This document shows positions 44,921-57,184 of a stretch of DNA of 64,000 bases, in pieces; position 1 is the first letter of the stretch; every line of letters starts with the position of its first letter. The notes below the pieces were generated by a model. That model saw only the letters and a program-made list of their open reading frames with translations. It did not search any database and had not been told where the DNA came from. The position numbers and the translations under genes are program-made. Source of the stretch: Beverwykella pulmonaria (Eukaryota > Ascomycota > Dothideomycetes > Pleosporales > Melanommataceae); assembly GCA_001599595.1 (NCBI GenBank), contig BCHH01000017.1, positions 387,054 to 451,053 of the forward strand. The letters run 5' to 3'.

Positions 44921-46150
44921 CGTTCCTGGAGTGCTTCAGTTGCAATGCAAAAACCCGTGGTGAATCCAATCTCTTTATTTGCCAGACAGCCCCCCACATA
45001 GCCTTGGTCGCTAGACCCGCGCATTTAGTCGATTCTCGGTAGGTGGAAAGCTCCCCCACAATCTGCTCGTGGAACTCTGTGTTTTGCCTAGAATTCAGCA
45101 AATGAGAGACGATTCTAGAGATTGGGTGGATCCTGGAGGATTGGTGATGAACCAAACTGGGATTTAATGATAAGACTTAGGCCTCATTTGGTCTCGAAAT
45201 TAAGGCACTGTTCGGTTGCCCAGGGCCAGGGAAAAAAGTAGATTTCTTGAGGTGGTATGTGCCCAGAGGACCGGTCCAGGAGAGTTAATTATAAGCACTA
45301 GGTGTGGTAACGATCTAGCTTGAAAATAGAGGGGGGTTCAGTCCGACCATAGTAATTTTGGTGGCAAGATAGAATCATATCTATGTCAACCGCGGGGTTG
45401 TTGTTTATTGTTACGTTCTGGTGTTTAAGAAGTCTCACCAGCAGGGTATCCAAAACCTCACGCTTGAGGCGCGTCTCCTCGAACAATTGGGTGTCGTTTC
45501 TCATACAACTGGCTAACTATTTAGCAACGCTCTGGCTATCTTCGGGGTGCTTGCGTACGCCTTTGGGTTCGTGATAGGTATCGAGATGATGCTGCAGAAG
45601 TACGGCAAAGGCGCTGAGGACAAACACCGCACGACGAGGATTGACGTCAGCTATAGTTTATTACAATTATAGGAGACCAGAAGCCAATAACGGGCAAGCG
45701 CGGTAGCTAAGCGCCAAGATTAATTCAATACACGAAATCTGATTACTACTCCACGTAGCGATACCGGGGAAAACTCGTTGACCCTCCCTTCGACGGCCAG
45801 TGGCACTGGGATATGCAAATCCCTACCCAAATAGGCAATGCGAGTCATTTTATGCAGCCAAGCTCAATAGAAACCCGTTCCCCTGTCAGCTCCACCGAAC
45901 AGCTCACCATTTTCAACCCCAGAAATCCACAAGGCCAGGAAATCTTGTCAAGATCCTCCTGGTCCTGGGTACACAGAACCGGGGTGGACATGGTTGCAAC
46001 CGCGGCATGACTAGAAAGAGTGCGGGGAAGGATCCTATCTGCTTTGAGTTAGATTGCCCGCAAGAAGAGGGCTGATTCGGAAGATATGACTCTCAGAGCT
46101 ACTTGCAGGTTCTATGACAATAAAAGATATGATATTGAATGTTGATCAAA
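44921..46150. other. Intergenic stretch, no gene recognised
   Basis: About 1.2 kb holding the esterase promoter and the 3' end region of the alcohol dehydrogenase. Short frames only. Confidence 0.45.
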
Positions 46151-47379
46151 CTATAGCTTATCCTTATGAGTTGTAACCAAGATCTTGATATGCTTGTCCT
46201 TATTCGTGACGAGTTCGTCGAATCCCTTGGAGATGTCGTCGATGTAGATCCGACTTGTAACCATCTTCTCGACACCCTTGAATTTTCCTGTGAAACATGA
46301 GTATTCGGCGTGGCCATTTGGGGAGCTCGCTGACCTGTCACGAATGCATCAACTGTCTCCTTAAAATGCTTGTCGTCATATGCCATGCTTGCCTTGATAG
46401 TTAGTTCTTTGAGCATGAGATGTACCAGAGGAAGCACCATCTATATTTTGTCAGTGCCGTCCTAGTCAAGGACAGAGGGGAAGAAAATGGCTTACTGGTG
46501 TTTCCCATCCGGCCACGTTGGTGTAGGTGCCCTTGTATCTCAAGGCATCCATACCCGCGTCCATTGCCCTCTGTACCCCAGCGCAATCAAACACGGCATC
46601 TACGCCCTCTCCTCCAGTCAACTCGCGACATCTGTCCCCTACATTCTCTTTCGCGGGGTTGAAGACTTCTTCAACAATTTCCTTGTTCTGCGCTGCACGC
46701 GTAGACGTGGGTTCCGACACGTAGATCTGCTTGCATCCTTTTGCACGGAGCACATAGATGTGTGCGATTCCCACCGGCCCGCCTCCGAGGATCAAGACTG
46801 ATTTCGACGTCCAGTCCTCAATCCCCGCAATCGCAACAGCATGCCACGCAACAGCCAGAGGTTCGATCAGTGCCGCTAGACTCAAGTCCACCGAGTCGGG
46901 AAGTGGATAGCACAGCTTCGCGTCAATGGCCACAGCCTCAGAGAAGCCGCCTCCGGAGCCCGAAAGCCCCTTGAAACCCCAAGAGGAGCATGCATTCGTC
47001 GAAGAAACATCGCAACGTGAACATTTGCTGCAGTAGATCCGCGGATCGACCATGACAGCCTGTCCCGGGACGAGGTTCGAGTTGTTCGGGGCGCTGACTA
47101 CACGGCCGCAGAACTCGTGGCCCATTGTTATAGGGAGATACTCTGCGGTGATAGGATGGGGACGCTCTTTCGTAGGAATGACTCCAGGACCTTGCGGAGG
47201 ATAAGTTAAGAGCTCATAGAAGGCCTGCAGGACGCCAAACCTATAAGATACTCGTGAAGATCTGAGCCGCAAATTCCGCACCACTCAATCGCAACGAGGG
47301 CTTCATTCTCGTTGGGTTCCGGCTTGGGGATATCAGTGACGCGAATGTCGCGCTGGCCAAAGAACTGTGCTGCCCTCAT
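46151..47379 (-). CDS. Zinc-dependent alcohol dehydrogenase (butanediol/polyol type MDR)
   Basis: Medium-chain dehydrogenase of 358 residues, exons 47379-47241, 47190-46496, 46440-46335 and 46287-46151; introns are 47-55 bp and all joins keep frame. Catalytic zinc ligands are seen in WCGICGSDLHEY (Cys) and MGHEFCGRV (His-Glu). The structural zinc lobe has CSKCSRCDVSSTNAC. The Rossmann fold is VLILGGGPVGIAHI. The closest known subgroup by motif is (R,R)-butanediol/sorbitol-type dehydrogenase, NAD(P)-dependent and cytosolic, oxidising secondary alcohols or polyols. The first intron has a weak GTTTGG donor but gives the expected EYLIGPGVIP join. In the local cluster it could oxidise an alcohol released by the esterase. 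Confidence 0.86.
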
Positions 47380-47913
47380 TGTATTTTGGTATTTGGATGA
47401 TCAACAGGAACGAATGAGACAGGACGAGAAAGCTTGAAGAGCATCAATACTTATAGGATCCTATTCCGCCTCCTCGGCTCCAAGTTAGCGACTCGCGCGC
47501 CTTATCCAGTGCTGTATGTCTACACCCGATGCAAGCCAACTCGGGAAAGCAATGCCGGAAAGTGGTGGTTGGATGGACGTCGAGGTGCCTCTATCTCAGT
47601 TCTAAAGGTTTGGACGAATTGCCGGGCTACCATGAACTTGCATGACTGTGATAGCTTCACCGTACGCACCAATACTCCCATCACGTGACTGACGCGAAGA
47701 GGGGGCAACGGGAGCGGGGGTGAATGGGAAACAGTGGAGAATGACGAACAGGAGGGGCTGGAGTACTATCGCTTACCGCCTTCGAATTCGGCCTAGCGCA
47801 TCGGCTCAGGATGAACCACAGACCGGCCGACCGCATTAACATTCACACATTCGCTAGCGTTCACTCTCGCACCCCGCCTCACCACCAGACTTGCCCCTCC
47901 GAAACCCGACATC

Positions 47914-49526
47914 ATGCAAGCCTCACGCTGGGCTTCCAAAACCGAAGATGCGCTATCGCCCTCCTCTGCACCGGTGCCCGCCGCACCTGCACCCGCAACC
48001 GCAACCGCACCCGCACTTGCTCCTGCACCCGCATCGGATCCAGAAACCGCGCCAGAAGTAAAAACAGAAGCGCAACCCGAGCCAATGCACGTCGAAGCTG
48101 CCCATTTTGCTCCTACGGTACGTAGATGTCTCCCTCCTCTCTCATCCTCCGACTCTCATGCACATCATCACGCCCACAGCATTCCGCGTCATTATTTCAA
48201 CTACGCAGTTGTTGTATTGCACACCACTAATACTTTCCACAGGACACCCAGGCGCCCTATGACTACCAATATTCAGATCCATACATTGATCCGTTCGCTC
48301 AAACAGCAAGCACAGACGATCTCTTCTTCGACGAAGACGTGGTCCCCATCTCCGAGCCCGCCGTCGAGCAGACTCCGGTTGGCGCGCAAGACGAGCCCGC
48401 CCCAGTCGCTGCAGCCCCGCCCACCGGCGGCCTAGGACAATCGCGGTTTTCCCACGTACAGAGTATGCCACAGGGCCCCCCCGTGAGCAGAGGAGGGCGA
48501 GGAGCTGGCCGTGGAAGAGGTAGAGGCGGACGCGGCCGTGGGCGGGGCGGAAACCAAGACAACAACACCCCGACAGAGCCCCGCGCTCCTAAAAATCAAG
48601 ACATTCGCCTGGAACAGAACGCTGGTCATGAAACGAAAGAAAGTGACGTGCCGCCTGCCACACCTGTCGACGCAGATACTCCCACCGAGCCCGCAGCAAA
48701 AGACGCCCCCAAACCCACACATTCCGTCCGCGGCGATCGTACGCTGACAGGCGGGCCCAAACGGTCACGGCTAACAGAAGAAGAACTCAGTAAGAAAATG
48801 GCTACCATGCGGACAAAGAACGCCTCAAAAATGGAAGCCTATGCTCGCGAAGAAGCTGATCAAGCCGAGGCTGATGCTCGCGAAGCCGCCGCCGCCAAGC
48901 AAACCGCAGAGCAGAAGAAGCGAAATGCCGAGCGCCAGAGAATAGATCGGCAGAATCGGCAGCAGATGATGGGCGAGCGGGAACGGAATCGGTTAAGAAA
49001 ATTGGATGCCGTCGGAGGGCGAGAGTGGGATCTAGAAAAGGAGGAAGGATTCGCGGGGACAGGCGAAGAGCAACGGAGGGGCGCAGCGAGGGGCGCGCAT
49101 GGTGGCATTGCGCCAACGAGAGGACCAGCCAAGGTGGAAGATTGGGGCGCGGGGGAAAGTGAGGTGTCCGTCTCGCAGGCTGCACAACGTGAACGCGGAA
49201 GAGGTAGAGGACGGGGTGGAAGAGGTGGAAGAGGTGGACGCGGAGACCACAATGCACCCAAACCAAGTGCAAACCACACTCAGAAATCTGAAACCCAGCA
49301 CCCACCTTCTGCCTCCGATTTTCCTGATCTTCCTCGTGTCCAGGCTAAGCCTGACTCGAAACCCGCCGACTCCGAAGCCCCCAAAAAACTCGATTTCCCC
49401 ATCAAAGGCAAAGCCACCGAGATCAAGACCTCTGACCTTGAGCGCCCAGCCATCCAGAAACAAGACTCCTTCGGGCTACCGTCGCCGGCAGTGGGAAGCT
49501 GGGCGGACCAGGTGGAGGGCGCTTAG
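47914..49526 (+). CDS. RGG-box, coiled-coil protein, probably RNA-associated
   Basis: A 495-residue hydrophilic, largely disordered protein from exons 47914-48117 and 48243-49526 (125-bp intron, phase 0). The N-terminus is Ala/Pro-rich. An acidic tyrosine-rich segment (YDYQYSDPYIDPF) follows the join. Two Arg-Gly-rich boxes lie at about residues 150-171 and 385-404. Between them, about residues 247-320, is a highly charged helix/coiled coil (EELSKKMATMRTKNASKMEA). The C-terminus has SASDFPDLP and ends in PAVGSWADQVEGA. The architecture is like Stm1/SERBP-type ribosome- or mRNA-associated proteins, but the family is not certain. A cytoplasmic RNA-binding role is inferred from the RGG boxes. 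Confidence 0.75.
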
Positions 49527-52504
49527 TAGGAGTGCGCGCCCGAGCGCGGAGGAATGTCTTTGCTAAAAGGGTGTCTGACGAGAAAGAAGTCCGCTTTAAA
49601 TATATTCGCGATCGCTAGATGGGAAGGGGAGTGGAAGTCAGTGGGGGAAAAGGGAGGAGTGGAAGGTAGCGATGGCATAGAGCAAGAGCCAAAACAGAGT
49701 AGGACGGGAAGGTAGTAGATCCATTGATACCAGGCTACTATTAAAATAAGTTATCATTTGCCTTTCTCACTACTTGACTTCGTACAAGATACTGAGGTGC
49801 CATGAACGTGATTTGTGCACTACGTATTCTATGGCCCTTGGTCACGCATGTTCACCCTCATGCCCCCACTCATTGGTTAAAAACCTCGTCTCAGATACAT
49901 AGATAATGTAAACTCTCACGTATGCTGTAAAGCGAAACATTCCAGTGCCTTTTTAATTTCTAAACAGAATTAGTCATCGAAACACGATATCTACTAAAAG
50001 ACCATATATACCAACAAGGACTGTGAGGGGAAGTTAGAGATAGAGACTCAGAGTGAAAAATGAGTATACATGGCTTAACATAACTTAGGTTCATTTGAAT
50101 TATCTAGGGAAGATGCTAGAACATGTGCGGAGGTTCTAGGTCATTAACTCATCTCGAGGAAGTCTATGATGATTGTATTGCGAAGAAACCTGATTACCAT
50201 ACGGAGTGCTTCTACGCTTAAATGACGGAGAGGTCGACTTGTTGCGAGTTTAGAAGGGATGTTAAGACTGACTGGTCTTTTATGTGATTTTTAGCAGGTG
50301 TTTTGGCGTCTTGCTTAGAAATATATGCATTGATCACCTATAGGGCCAGAGGGAATGCTTTTGTCTGCTTCTCCCTTTGTAAATCTTTTAGAAGCTCCTC
50401 TCTTACCCCTTGGTATTAGGGAATCTCAGGCTTTGTTAAGCCCGAAAGGGTGTTATTAGATCTGTAACCCTACCTGCTTGCAGTCTTTTTATCTATCTGA
50501 TTCTCCGATATGTCTGTGAACGAAGAACCTGGCGAGTGGCGAGACTCCCCTTTCCAACCATCAATAATAATTTGAAAGCAAAATTGAACTGATTCACGCA
50601 GTTAATGCACTTCTGCTTTTAGACGTGGATCATGAAAGGGGGCATTGTACGGGATAAGGCGACTCAGCTAGGAAATTAAGTATATTCGGTGCATCATGCA
50701 GATTCTTCTCACCCAACGCATCGTCGTCGCTATCCATGCTATCAATATCCCATTTGCTCTCAATATCCTCTCATTCTCGGCTTTCCTCGCCGTCTAATTC
50801 TGTTTCACGCATCTACCGATCCATATTTCTTTTCCTTGAAGCCCTGAATCATTCTAGCTACAGTACGGTGATGATTCTTTCAAGCCTAATAAAGAGATCT
50901 TCTGTAGTGTCCATTCACTTTCCCTTGAACATCTGCCCCAACCTTAAGAAGGTAACATACCATACCTAGGCAACCCATTCTGCTGCACCTTCAATAGCAG
51001 TCCGACCCTATAAGGCGACCATGGAGCGTTTATATCTGCTCCTTGGGCTCGTTGAAGAATGCAATGTTGGTGTTAATACAAACGTCTTGTGTGGACTTAG
51101 AAAAAAATCTGGAGATTAAATGGGTAATTAAAACGTCATGTATTTTTTGATCTTCTTGCTCGGAATCAAGATTCCCTGCGGTCTAACTTCTAATTAAACT
51201 TCTAGATTTTTGCATTTGCGTTTCTGGATTCAGTGCGTTACGAATTTCTACTTCTTTTTTGTCAGGGTTTTTCCCCATTTCCACTTTCCGAACCCACGCT
51301 CGTATTGGGCCTTGTTGGGACACAGTGAGGCTATTGACCATCAAAATAGTATATGTACAACACATACGTTTTCGAGAACCCGTGTCGCTATTTAGTCAAG
51401 GCAATGGCATCTTCCCGAGTCCTTTCTTCTATAAAGGATTCTAAGACATGGTAAGAGTTGGGGTTGCCTAAGACAAACAAATGACCCAATTTGTGGTCTC
51501 TGAGGTTTTGGGAAACGTACTCTGGTGGTTTCTTCAACTAGCACGAGACAGAGATATCTTAAAAAATAATGAATTTTTAGAGTATCAAAAGTAGACGAGA
51601 AAGATTGTGCAAGGCTGGAGATGAAAGTAATAAACCGAAGTGGCTATGCCCATCACTATACTATTTGCCATTTCCAATATCTGCATATTGACCCATGGCT
51701 AGGTAACTTGTGATTGGACCAGGTGAGATACCGCCTCAACACTTCGTAACTCGGGTTGGACAAAGTTCTTGCACAAGCATTGCTCCTTGTTTACTGATTC
51801 CAAAATCTTGCGCTTTAATTAACCCTCACCGGTGCACGGACCTCTCTCGTTGAATCATCTTACCACCATTGGTTAGTTCCAAAATCTCAGTTGTCCTTTC
51901 TACCCCAAAAATATACAACAAGTCTCACTTTTGGAATATTCCAAAATCTTACCAAGAAAATATTCGTGACGCACTTCTTGATGTTTGTATTGGTGATTTC
52001 CAAAATCCTTGTCTTGGCTGTTCGTGATTGTACTCGAGGTAGCAGCGATGACTTCGATCAAAATTGGCAATCTGCAGATATATATATTGCTTTCAGTTCC
52101 ACTAGAGACCTAGCTTTGATTTCTCAGTTATCTGAAATCTCTATCAATTTCCATAGACGCCCCCTCTAAGCTGACTAGGTATAGACCAGCATTTTTACCA
52201 AGTACCAGTCAGTGGAAGCGGAATCTGTCCCCATCTGTTCATATACAGCTAGTAGATCACTAAATCCTACCTCACTTGGTTCATCATCAAGACCGCACTA
52301 TCAACGACGTGTCCAAATCCTTTCACTCCGCTAGAAATACCTCCCAACCTCGCAATAGTATCCAGTAACAACATATCCGCTCTCGAAACGCCCATCAGAT
52401 TTGAATTTTCCCCATACGCGAAGGAAAGCTCCCAAAATAAAGGCATGTTGTTTCACTAGACTCGTCCCAGAGAAACTCTTACGAATAATACCAAAGAATC
52501 AATT
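49527..52504. other. AT-rich gene-poor region
   Basis: About 3 kb with no supportable gene. Four copies of TTCCAAAATC (about 51788, 51877, 51940, 52000) are spaced roughly 60-90 bp apart. No transposon motif was recognised. Composition contrasts strongly with the flanking GC-rich genes. Confidence 0.5.
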
Positions 52505-52938
52505 ATGACATCTCCCACCGTCGAAGCACTCTCAGCAACAGGAAGCCTCCTAGCCCCTATCACCGCAATTATCGGAGCGATTCTCACTGCCTACCTCACC
52601 AGGATTTGGAATAATGGTCAGAGTTCACATAGTTGCTCAATGCACTTCGCACACTGACAAGAATCAAGAATACATTACTTTGCCTCGGTATGATCAGAGA
52701 CATCGATTCGACCCGTTTTCTCGACAAGAGTCGCTACCGCGCTATGAGCCACAGTATGATCTGCAACTCTATCCGCATTACATTCCACGGTCGTACTATA
52801 TATGGAACCCTTCACACAACGTTCCACAGCGCCGCGTTCAGTATCCGCTTGTGTACCAATATCAGCACCAGTATGACCAGTAACTCTCATCTCGCAATCT
52901 TTGAACTCATGTACAAGATAGTGAAGCAGAGAGCATGA
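52505..52938 (+). pseudogene. Small membrane-protein-like frame with a break, unassigned
   Basis: From the ATG at 52505 a hydrophobic segment is encoded (SLLAPITAIIGAILTAYLTRI), ending at a stop near 52660. An overlapping frame continues from 52633 to 52938 (LLNALRTLTRIKNTLL, then several short polar segments). The two read well as one protein if a single shift near 52628 is accepted, with no plausible intron to do it. Family unknown; it may be a young pseudogene, a sequencing error or chance. Confidence 0.35.
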
Positions 52939-53850
52939 GTGGTTTAGGAACTCAATAATCGTATCATAGACCGGACTGATAAAGTCGACCGTTAATGATA
53001 TGGCAAAACATGGCACAGAAGATTAGTCCCAGGGAGCTGGGGAATCAGTGACCGTATTGTACTTCGAATTGCTGAAGTTGGACAAGCGTATGGATCAGTG
53101 CTTGTATGAGTTGCTGCGGTGTAAACCTTTCCTTATCCGAAGCACACACGTTATGTGCGAAGGCTGTGTAGACGCGCACTCCACAAAAATGTAACTGCAG
53201 TGTTGCATAATAACTCGCACCAAAGTCTATGAGACAATTGTCCATGCTCAGGAAAAGAGTGATTTACCTTTTGCCCCATTCCATTACAATACATACTATA
53301 CTCTGACAATAAACCGTCTGTAGTCGGTTCCATGTCTATGATAAGAGAGGGAACGACCACCACCACGCTCAGCCCCCACTACCCAATCAACTCCAAGTCT
53401 AAACAGGAGGAGCCACCTCGAATACATCATACGTATGTAGACGAGAAGGGGATTGAAAAGAGGAAGAAAACCAGGAAAAGGAGCGCCGCTATGTTGCGAG
53501 TGACAGCAAAAATGAGCACACTGAAAAGCACATTCGATCTGTCCATTGCTTCGCCAATCGCCCGCTCGGATTCCGTTCCATGTCCTTGATCGAGTACAAC
53601 TCGCCGAGAAAGAAAGAAAGTAGGTAAAGAAAAGTAGACACGACCTGCGCCCGCTATGACGAGGTGTTGTATTCGCCGATGAATAGGACACAGCCAGAAG
53701 AGTTAATCAGAATGATGCTTAGAATATGCTGCAGGGTGCCGCGGCTCTCAAGGCAATATATTCATAGGTCGGATTCCACGCACTGCATCGGGTGAGTGCG
53801 GACGGAAGGGTATCAGAATGGATGCGGGCATGGGAATGAAGTCATGGTAT
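52939..53850. other. Short competing frames, nothing assigned
   Basis: Open frames on both strands (for example minus 53045-53245 and plus 53332-53589) are coding-like in parts, but none has a motif, partner exon or clear start context. It also contains the 3' flank of the DUF2433 gene. Confidence 0.35.
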
Positions 53851-56152
53851 CTATGACTCGCCTCCTGTTGATGCCGGAGCACCTTCACCCTGGCCACCAC
53901 GGAAACCCCTTCCACGACCGCTTCCTCGTCCGCGCTGACCTCCACGGTCACTTCCACGGTATGTGCCTCGGCCACGTCCACCACGGCCGCCTTCGCTGTC
54001 TGATGCACCTCCGCTGCGATATCCGCCGCTCGGAATGCCGCCGCGGGTGCTGCTCTGCCAGCTGCCAGCTCCATACCTAGGGTTGCTCGAGGGTTCGCGG
54101 TAAATCTTCACGCTTGGCTTCTCTGGGTTTTTCGAGTTCCGAACGTCTGCAGATACGCGGCCAAAGGCAGCACTCATGTCCATTGGTGTGGCGAAGTGGG
54201 CAACGTAGAAGTGCTTCACCTTCTCAATCTTCTCACATTTTGGCTTATCTTCGTCGGCGAGCTGATTCTTCGCTTCCTCTTCGTCCTTGACGTTGACGAT
54301 GAAGAGAGCCTTGCTCTCCTTGCGCTCAGCGGGCTCCTTGGGTGCCGGGGATGATGGTCCCTTCTCTGGAACGGCGGTTCCGTTCGGCTTCACTTCACTG
54401 GGAATGGCCTTCTCTGCTGCGGCGTTCGCTGGTGCGTTGTTTCCGCTTGGGGCACTGGGCTGGGGAGTGACGGGTTTGATGGGATCTTTCGGCGTCGCAG
54501 GAACAGGGGATGGACCAGTTCGTGCTGGCTGGGACGCAGGCTTCATCTGTTGCTGCGAGATCGGTGGAGTTGCAGTGGCTTGGCGACCTTGCTGGGATGG
54601 ACCTGCTGGAGGGATTCCGGGTCGAACCTGGGGCGCAGGGGCTTGTGCTGTGGGATTGGAAGGAGCAGCAGGGCCACCGGTGATAGCTGGCAATGGCTGC
54701 GCACCTTGGCCTTGGGGTCCCACCTTGCCACCACGGTGAGCAAAGTTGAAGCCCTGCGCCCTCATCTCGGTACCAATCCTCCCATTGTCGATATCGAGCA
54801 CTAACCATCCGTAAGCCGCATCTGCCAGGTTGAAGTTCCACATATTCTTAAAGGCACTCTCGTCGATGACACCGCTCTGGGGTCCAGGGGCTGGACCACC
54901 AAAGGGGTTGCCGCCATTGGCCACCGTGGGCATCTTGTTGACAATCTCAATGGCTAGATTCAGTAACCGTTGCTGCGACTCGCTGTCCGCAACCGCAGGC
55001 TCGACTTCCGACTTGACTGTGTCCCACACGTCGTTGAAGGATGCCTTGGAGGCGGCGAGCTTGCCCCGGTAGTGGTCCAGGGTCGGGTTGACGCTGAACT
55101 CGTTGTAGGAGCTTCCATACCGGAAATGCAGGCCTGCTGAGATGGAGAAGTCGGCCTTGAGTGTGACGGACAGCTGGTTCAGTAAGCCTTCACGGGCGGG
55201 CGAGGCGTGGGTGACGAATATGCGGGTTTCGGTGGGGTCATAGACGCGATTCGCCGTGTCGACGAGCTCTCCCATCTGGAGCAGTGTCGTCCACATGGTT
55301 CCCTGGCCGCCTGCAATCGTAGTCCTCCCTTCGCCGTTATCGAACAGCTTGTGCATGACCACGGCACCGCCAAGGCCGAGCAACCGGAGCTTTACGCCGC
55401 CGACATCGAGCAGCCGGGCGTGCGCCTCGTCTATGATGTGAAGGTTGTCAATCTTGTACTCGCCTGACCGCAGCTTCTCCAGGACCTGCACGTCTTCGCA
55501 AGCACCCCACACTGTGTATACCGGCACGTTCAGGGTGTACGTCTTGTTCAGGAAGAGAGGCAGCTCGGAGAGGGGGAGGTGTTCGCGCGCGAAGCGCTCT
55601 TTGATTGGCGGCTGGGGCGGGGCCGAGGCAATGGAGCGTTTGACAGCGTCTGATAGGAGAGGCGAATACTGGGCGACGTGCTTGAGGGTCCTGCGTTGGG
55701 GTTAGCCCGTTGTTGGCCATGTTCCACTCCCGTCTGGTGGTACGCACTTCTCCGCAATGCGGTCGAGCGAGCGGTCATCGTAGAAGCCGAAGTCTCCCGT
55801 GTGTATGATGTAGTTGGCGCGGGCATCTGCGGCGAGCTGGTTGAGCGACTGGAGGTTGCCTGGACACGGTTAGGGTTTCTCTCTCTGGGCGAGTCCATCA
55901 GACGGGTCACATCGTACCTCGCACATCGGCGATGCAGAGCACTCGCGCGCTGCCCTGGTGTATCACGCGGCCTTGGTTGGGGAGCAGAGGTACGGCGCCG
56001 GGGACGGGGCCCGAGGGAGCACCGCCGTTGGGGAGATAGCTGCCGGGATAGGGGCGCGGCTGGGTGGGCGCTTGCTGGGGCATGTTAGTCCGTGGTTTCG
56101 AGGAGTCGGCCATGCTGGAGTCGCTGGCGGTTGCTGCACGTACCGAAGCCAT
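53851..56152 (-). CDS. DUF2433-family metallophosphatase-like protein with RGG tail
   Basis: A 728-residue protein, exons 56152-55918, 55859-55748 and 55690-53851 (introns of 57-58 bp, in frame). After a Pro-rich N-terminus, residues about 70-340 contain the calcineurin-like elements VLCIADVRGNLQSLNQLA, IIHTGDFGFYDD, VPVYTVWGACED and FVTHASPAREG. These correspond to phosphoesterase metal sites with some ligands altered, as in the fungal DUF2433 family. A long disordered Pro/Ala/Gln region follows, then an RRM-like stretch (SKALFIVNVKDEEEAKNQL, VKHFYVAHFATP) and a C-terminal RGG box. RNA metabolism is a reasonable guess; phosphatase activity is unproven. The start is uncertain: 56152, 56113 or the upstream in-frame ATG at 56419. 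Confidence 0.82.
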
Positions 56153-57184
56153 CGAGACGGAGACGAGAGGAGGCGGTGGGTGGTGAGGATGTGCCGACGG
56201 AGGAGCCAGATAGCGGTCGAGGGCGGGAGAGCGAGACACGGCGCGGTGGAGCTGGGGGGCGGAGGGGGGCGTCTTGGGTGAGATGCGAGGGAAGGGAGGA
56301 AGGGATGTGGGAGCTTCCGGTGCGTGTGTGTGGAGCGTGATGGCTGCCGTTGTGGTTTGCGAGTTTACAGGTCGTCTGTCTGTTTTTTGCAGCTCAAAGC
56401 ACATGCCGCAGAGCGCCATAGCGCCGCCTGTGGACCAATCAGCCGCTAGCGTTGGCCTTCACCCAAAACTTGCACATGGGCAGCGCGTCTTGACTTGACA
56501 CTCACACATCCTTCAGCGCAGTTCAGTGTGCTCTGCTGGCCATCTTCGTCCCATCTTTGCGAGGGCTCCTCCCACGGGTGACATCGAGTGTCATTCGTCT
56601 TGGCCTACAAGCACGCCTCCGTGCTGCTTCCACTGCGTACCACGCCTGCAATGGGCCTCCCAATGGCCGACGCACAGTGCGCTCGAGTCGCACCGCTCGT
56701 CCATCTTCTCCATACCGGGGCCTGCGAGTGAGGCATCCACACACACACGGCCCACTGGATGCCTTGGAGACGACCATAGAGCGGAATGGATGAAGCTGCA
56801 GGAGCGGTGCCGTGAGAGGGAGCTTTCTACGCGGCCCTCAGCCTGTTGCTATTTCAGCAGCTCTTGCTCCCTTTGGCGAGTGGCATCTTCCCAGTCCTTC
56901 CCCCCCCAACTTCACTTTCACCTCTCAAAAGCTGGACGGCAGAGCGGTGTGCGGAGGAGAGGTGTGGCTGGTGTGTGGAAGGCGAGTGCCGAAGCTCTGC
57001 CGGCACACATCCCTGCAGCCAACTTTTTTTTCGTTCTGGAGACAAAAATCCCCCGCTTCACTTCCAAGCACCGCGCTTCTTTCCTCGTTCTCGCACAACG
57101 ACTGGGAACGGTCTTCTTTTCACAGTGCTTTTTCTCGTTTTTACATAGACTGCTTTAATTGCCAAAGTATCCAAACGCACCGCC
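56153..57184. promoter_or_regulatory. Divergent promoter region of two housekeeping genes
   Basis: About 1 kb between the DUF2433 gene (minus) and the importin gene (plus). It has pyrimidine-rich tracts just upstream of 57185, typical of highly expressed fungal genes. Open frames on both strands are GC-driven and show no motif. Exact promoter elements are not identified. Confidence 0.4.

Noticed and set aside
48802..49463. Minus-strand frames of 139-167 residues
   Set aside because: Antisense to RGG and Arg/Glu-rich repeats, giving Pro/Ser/Leu-rich shadows.
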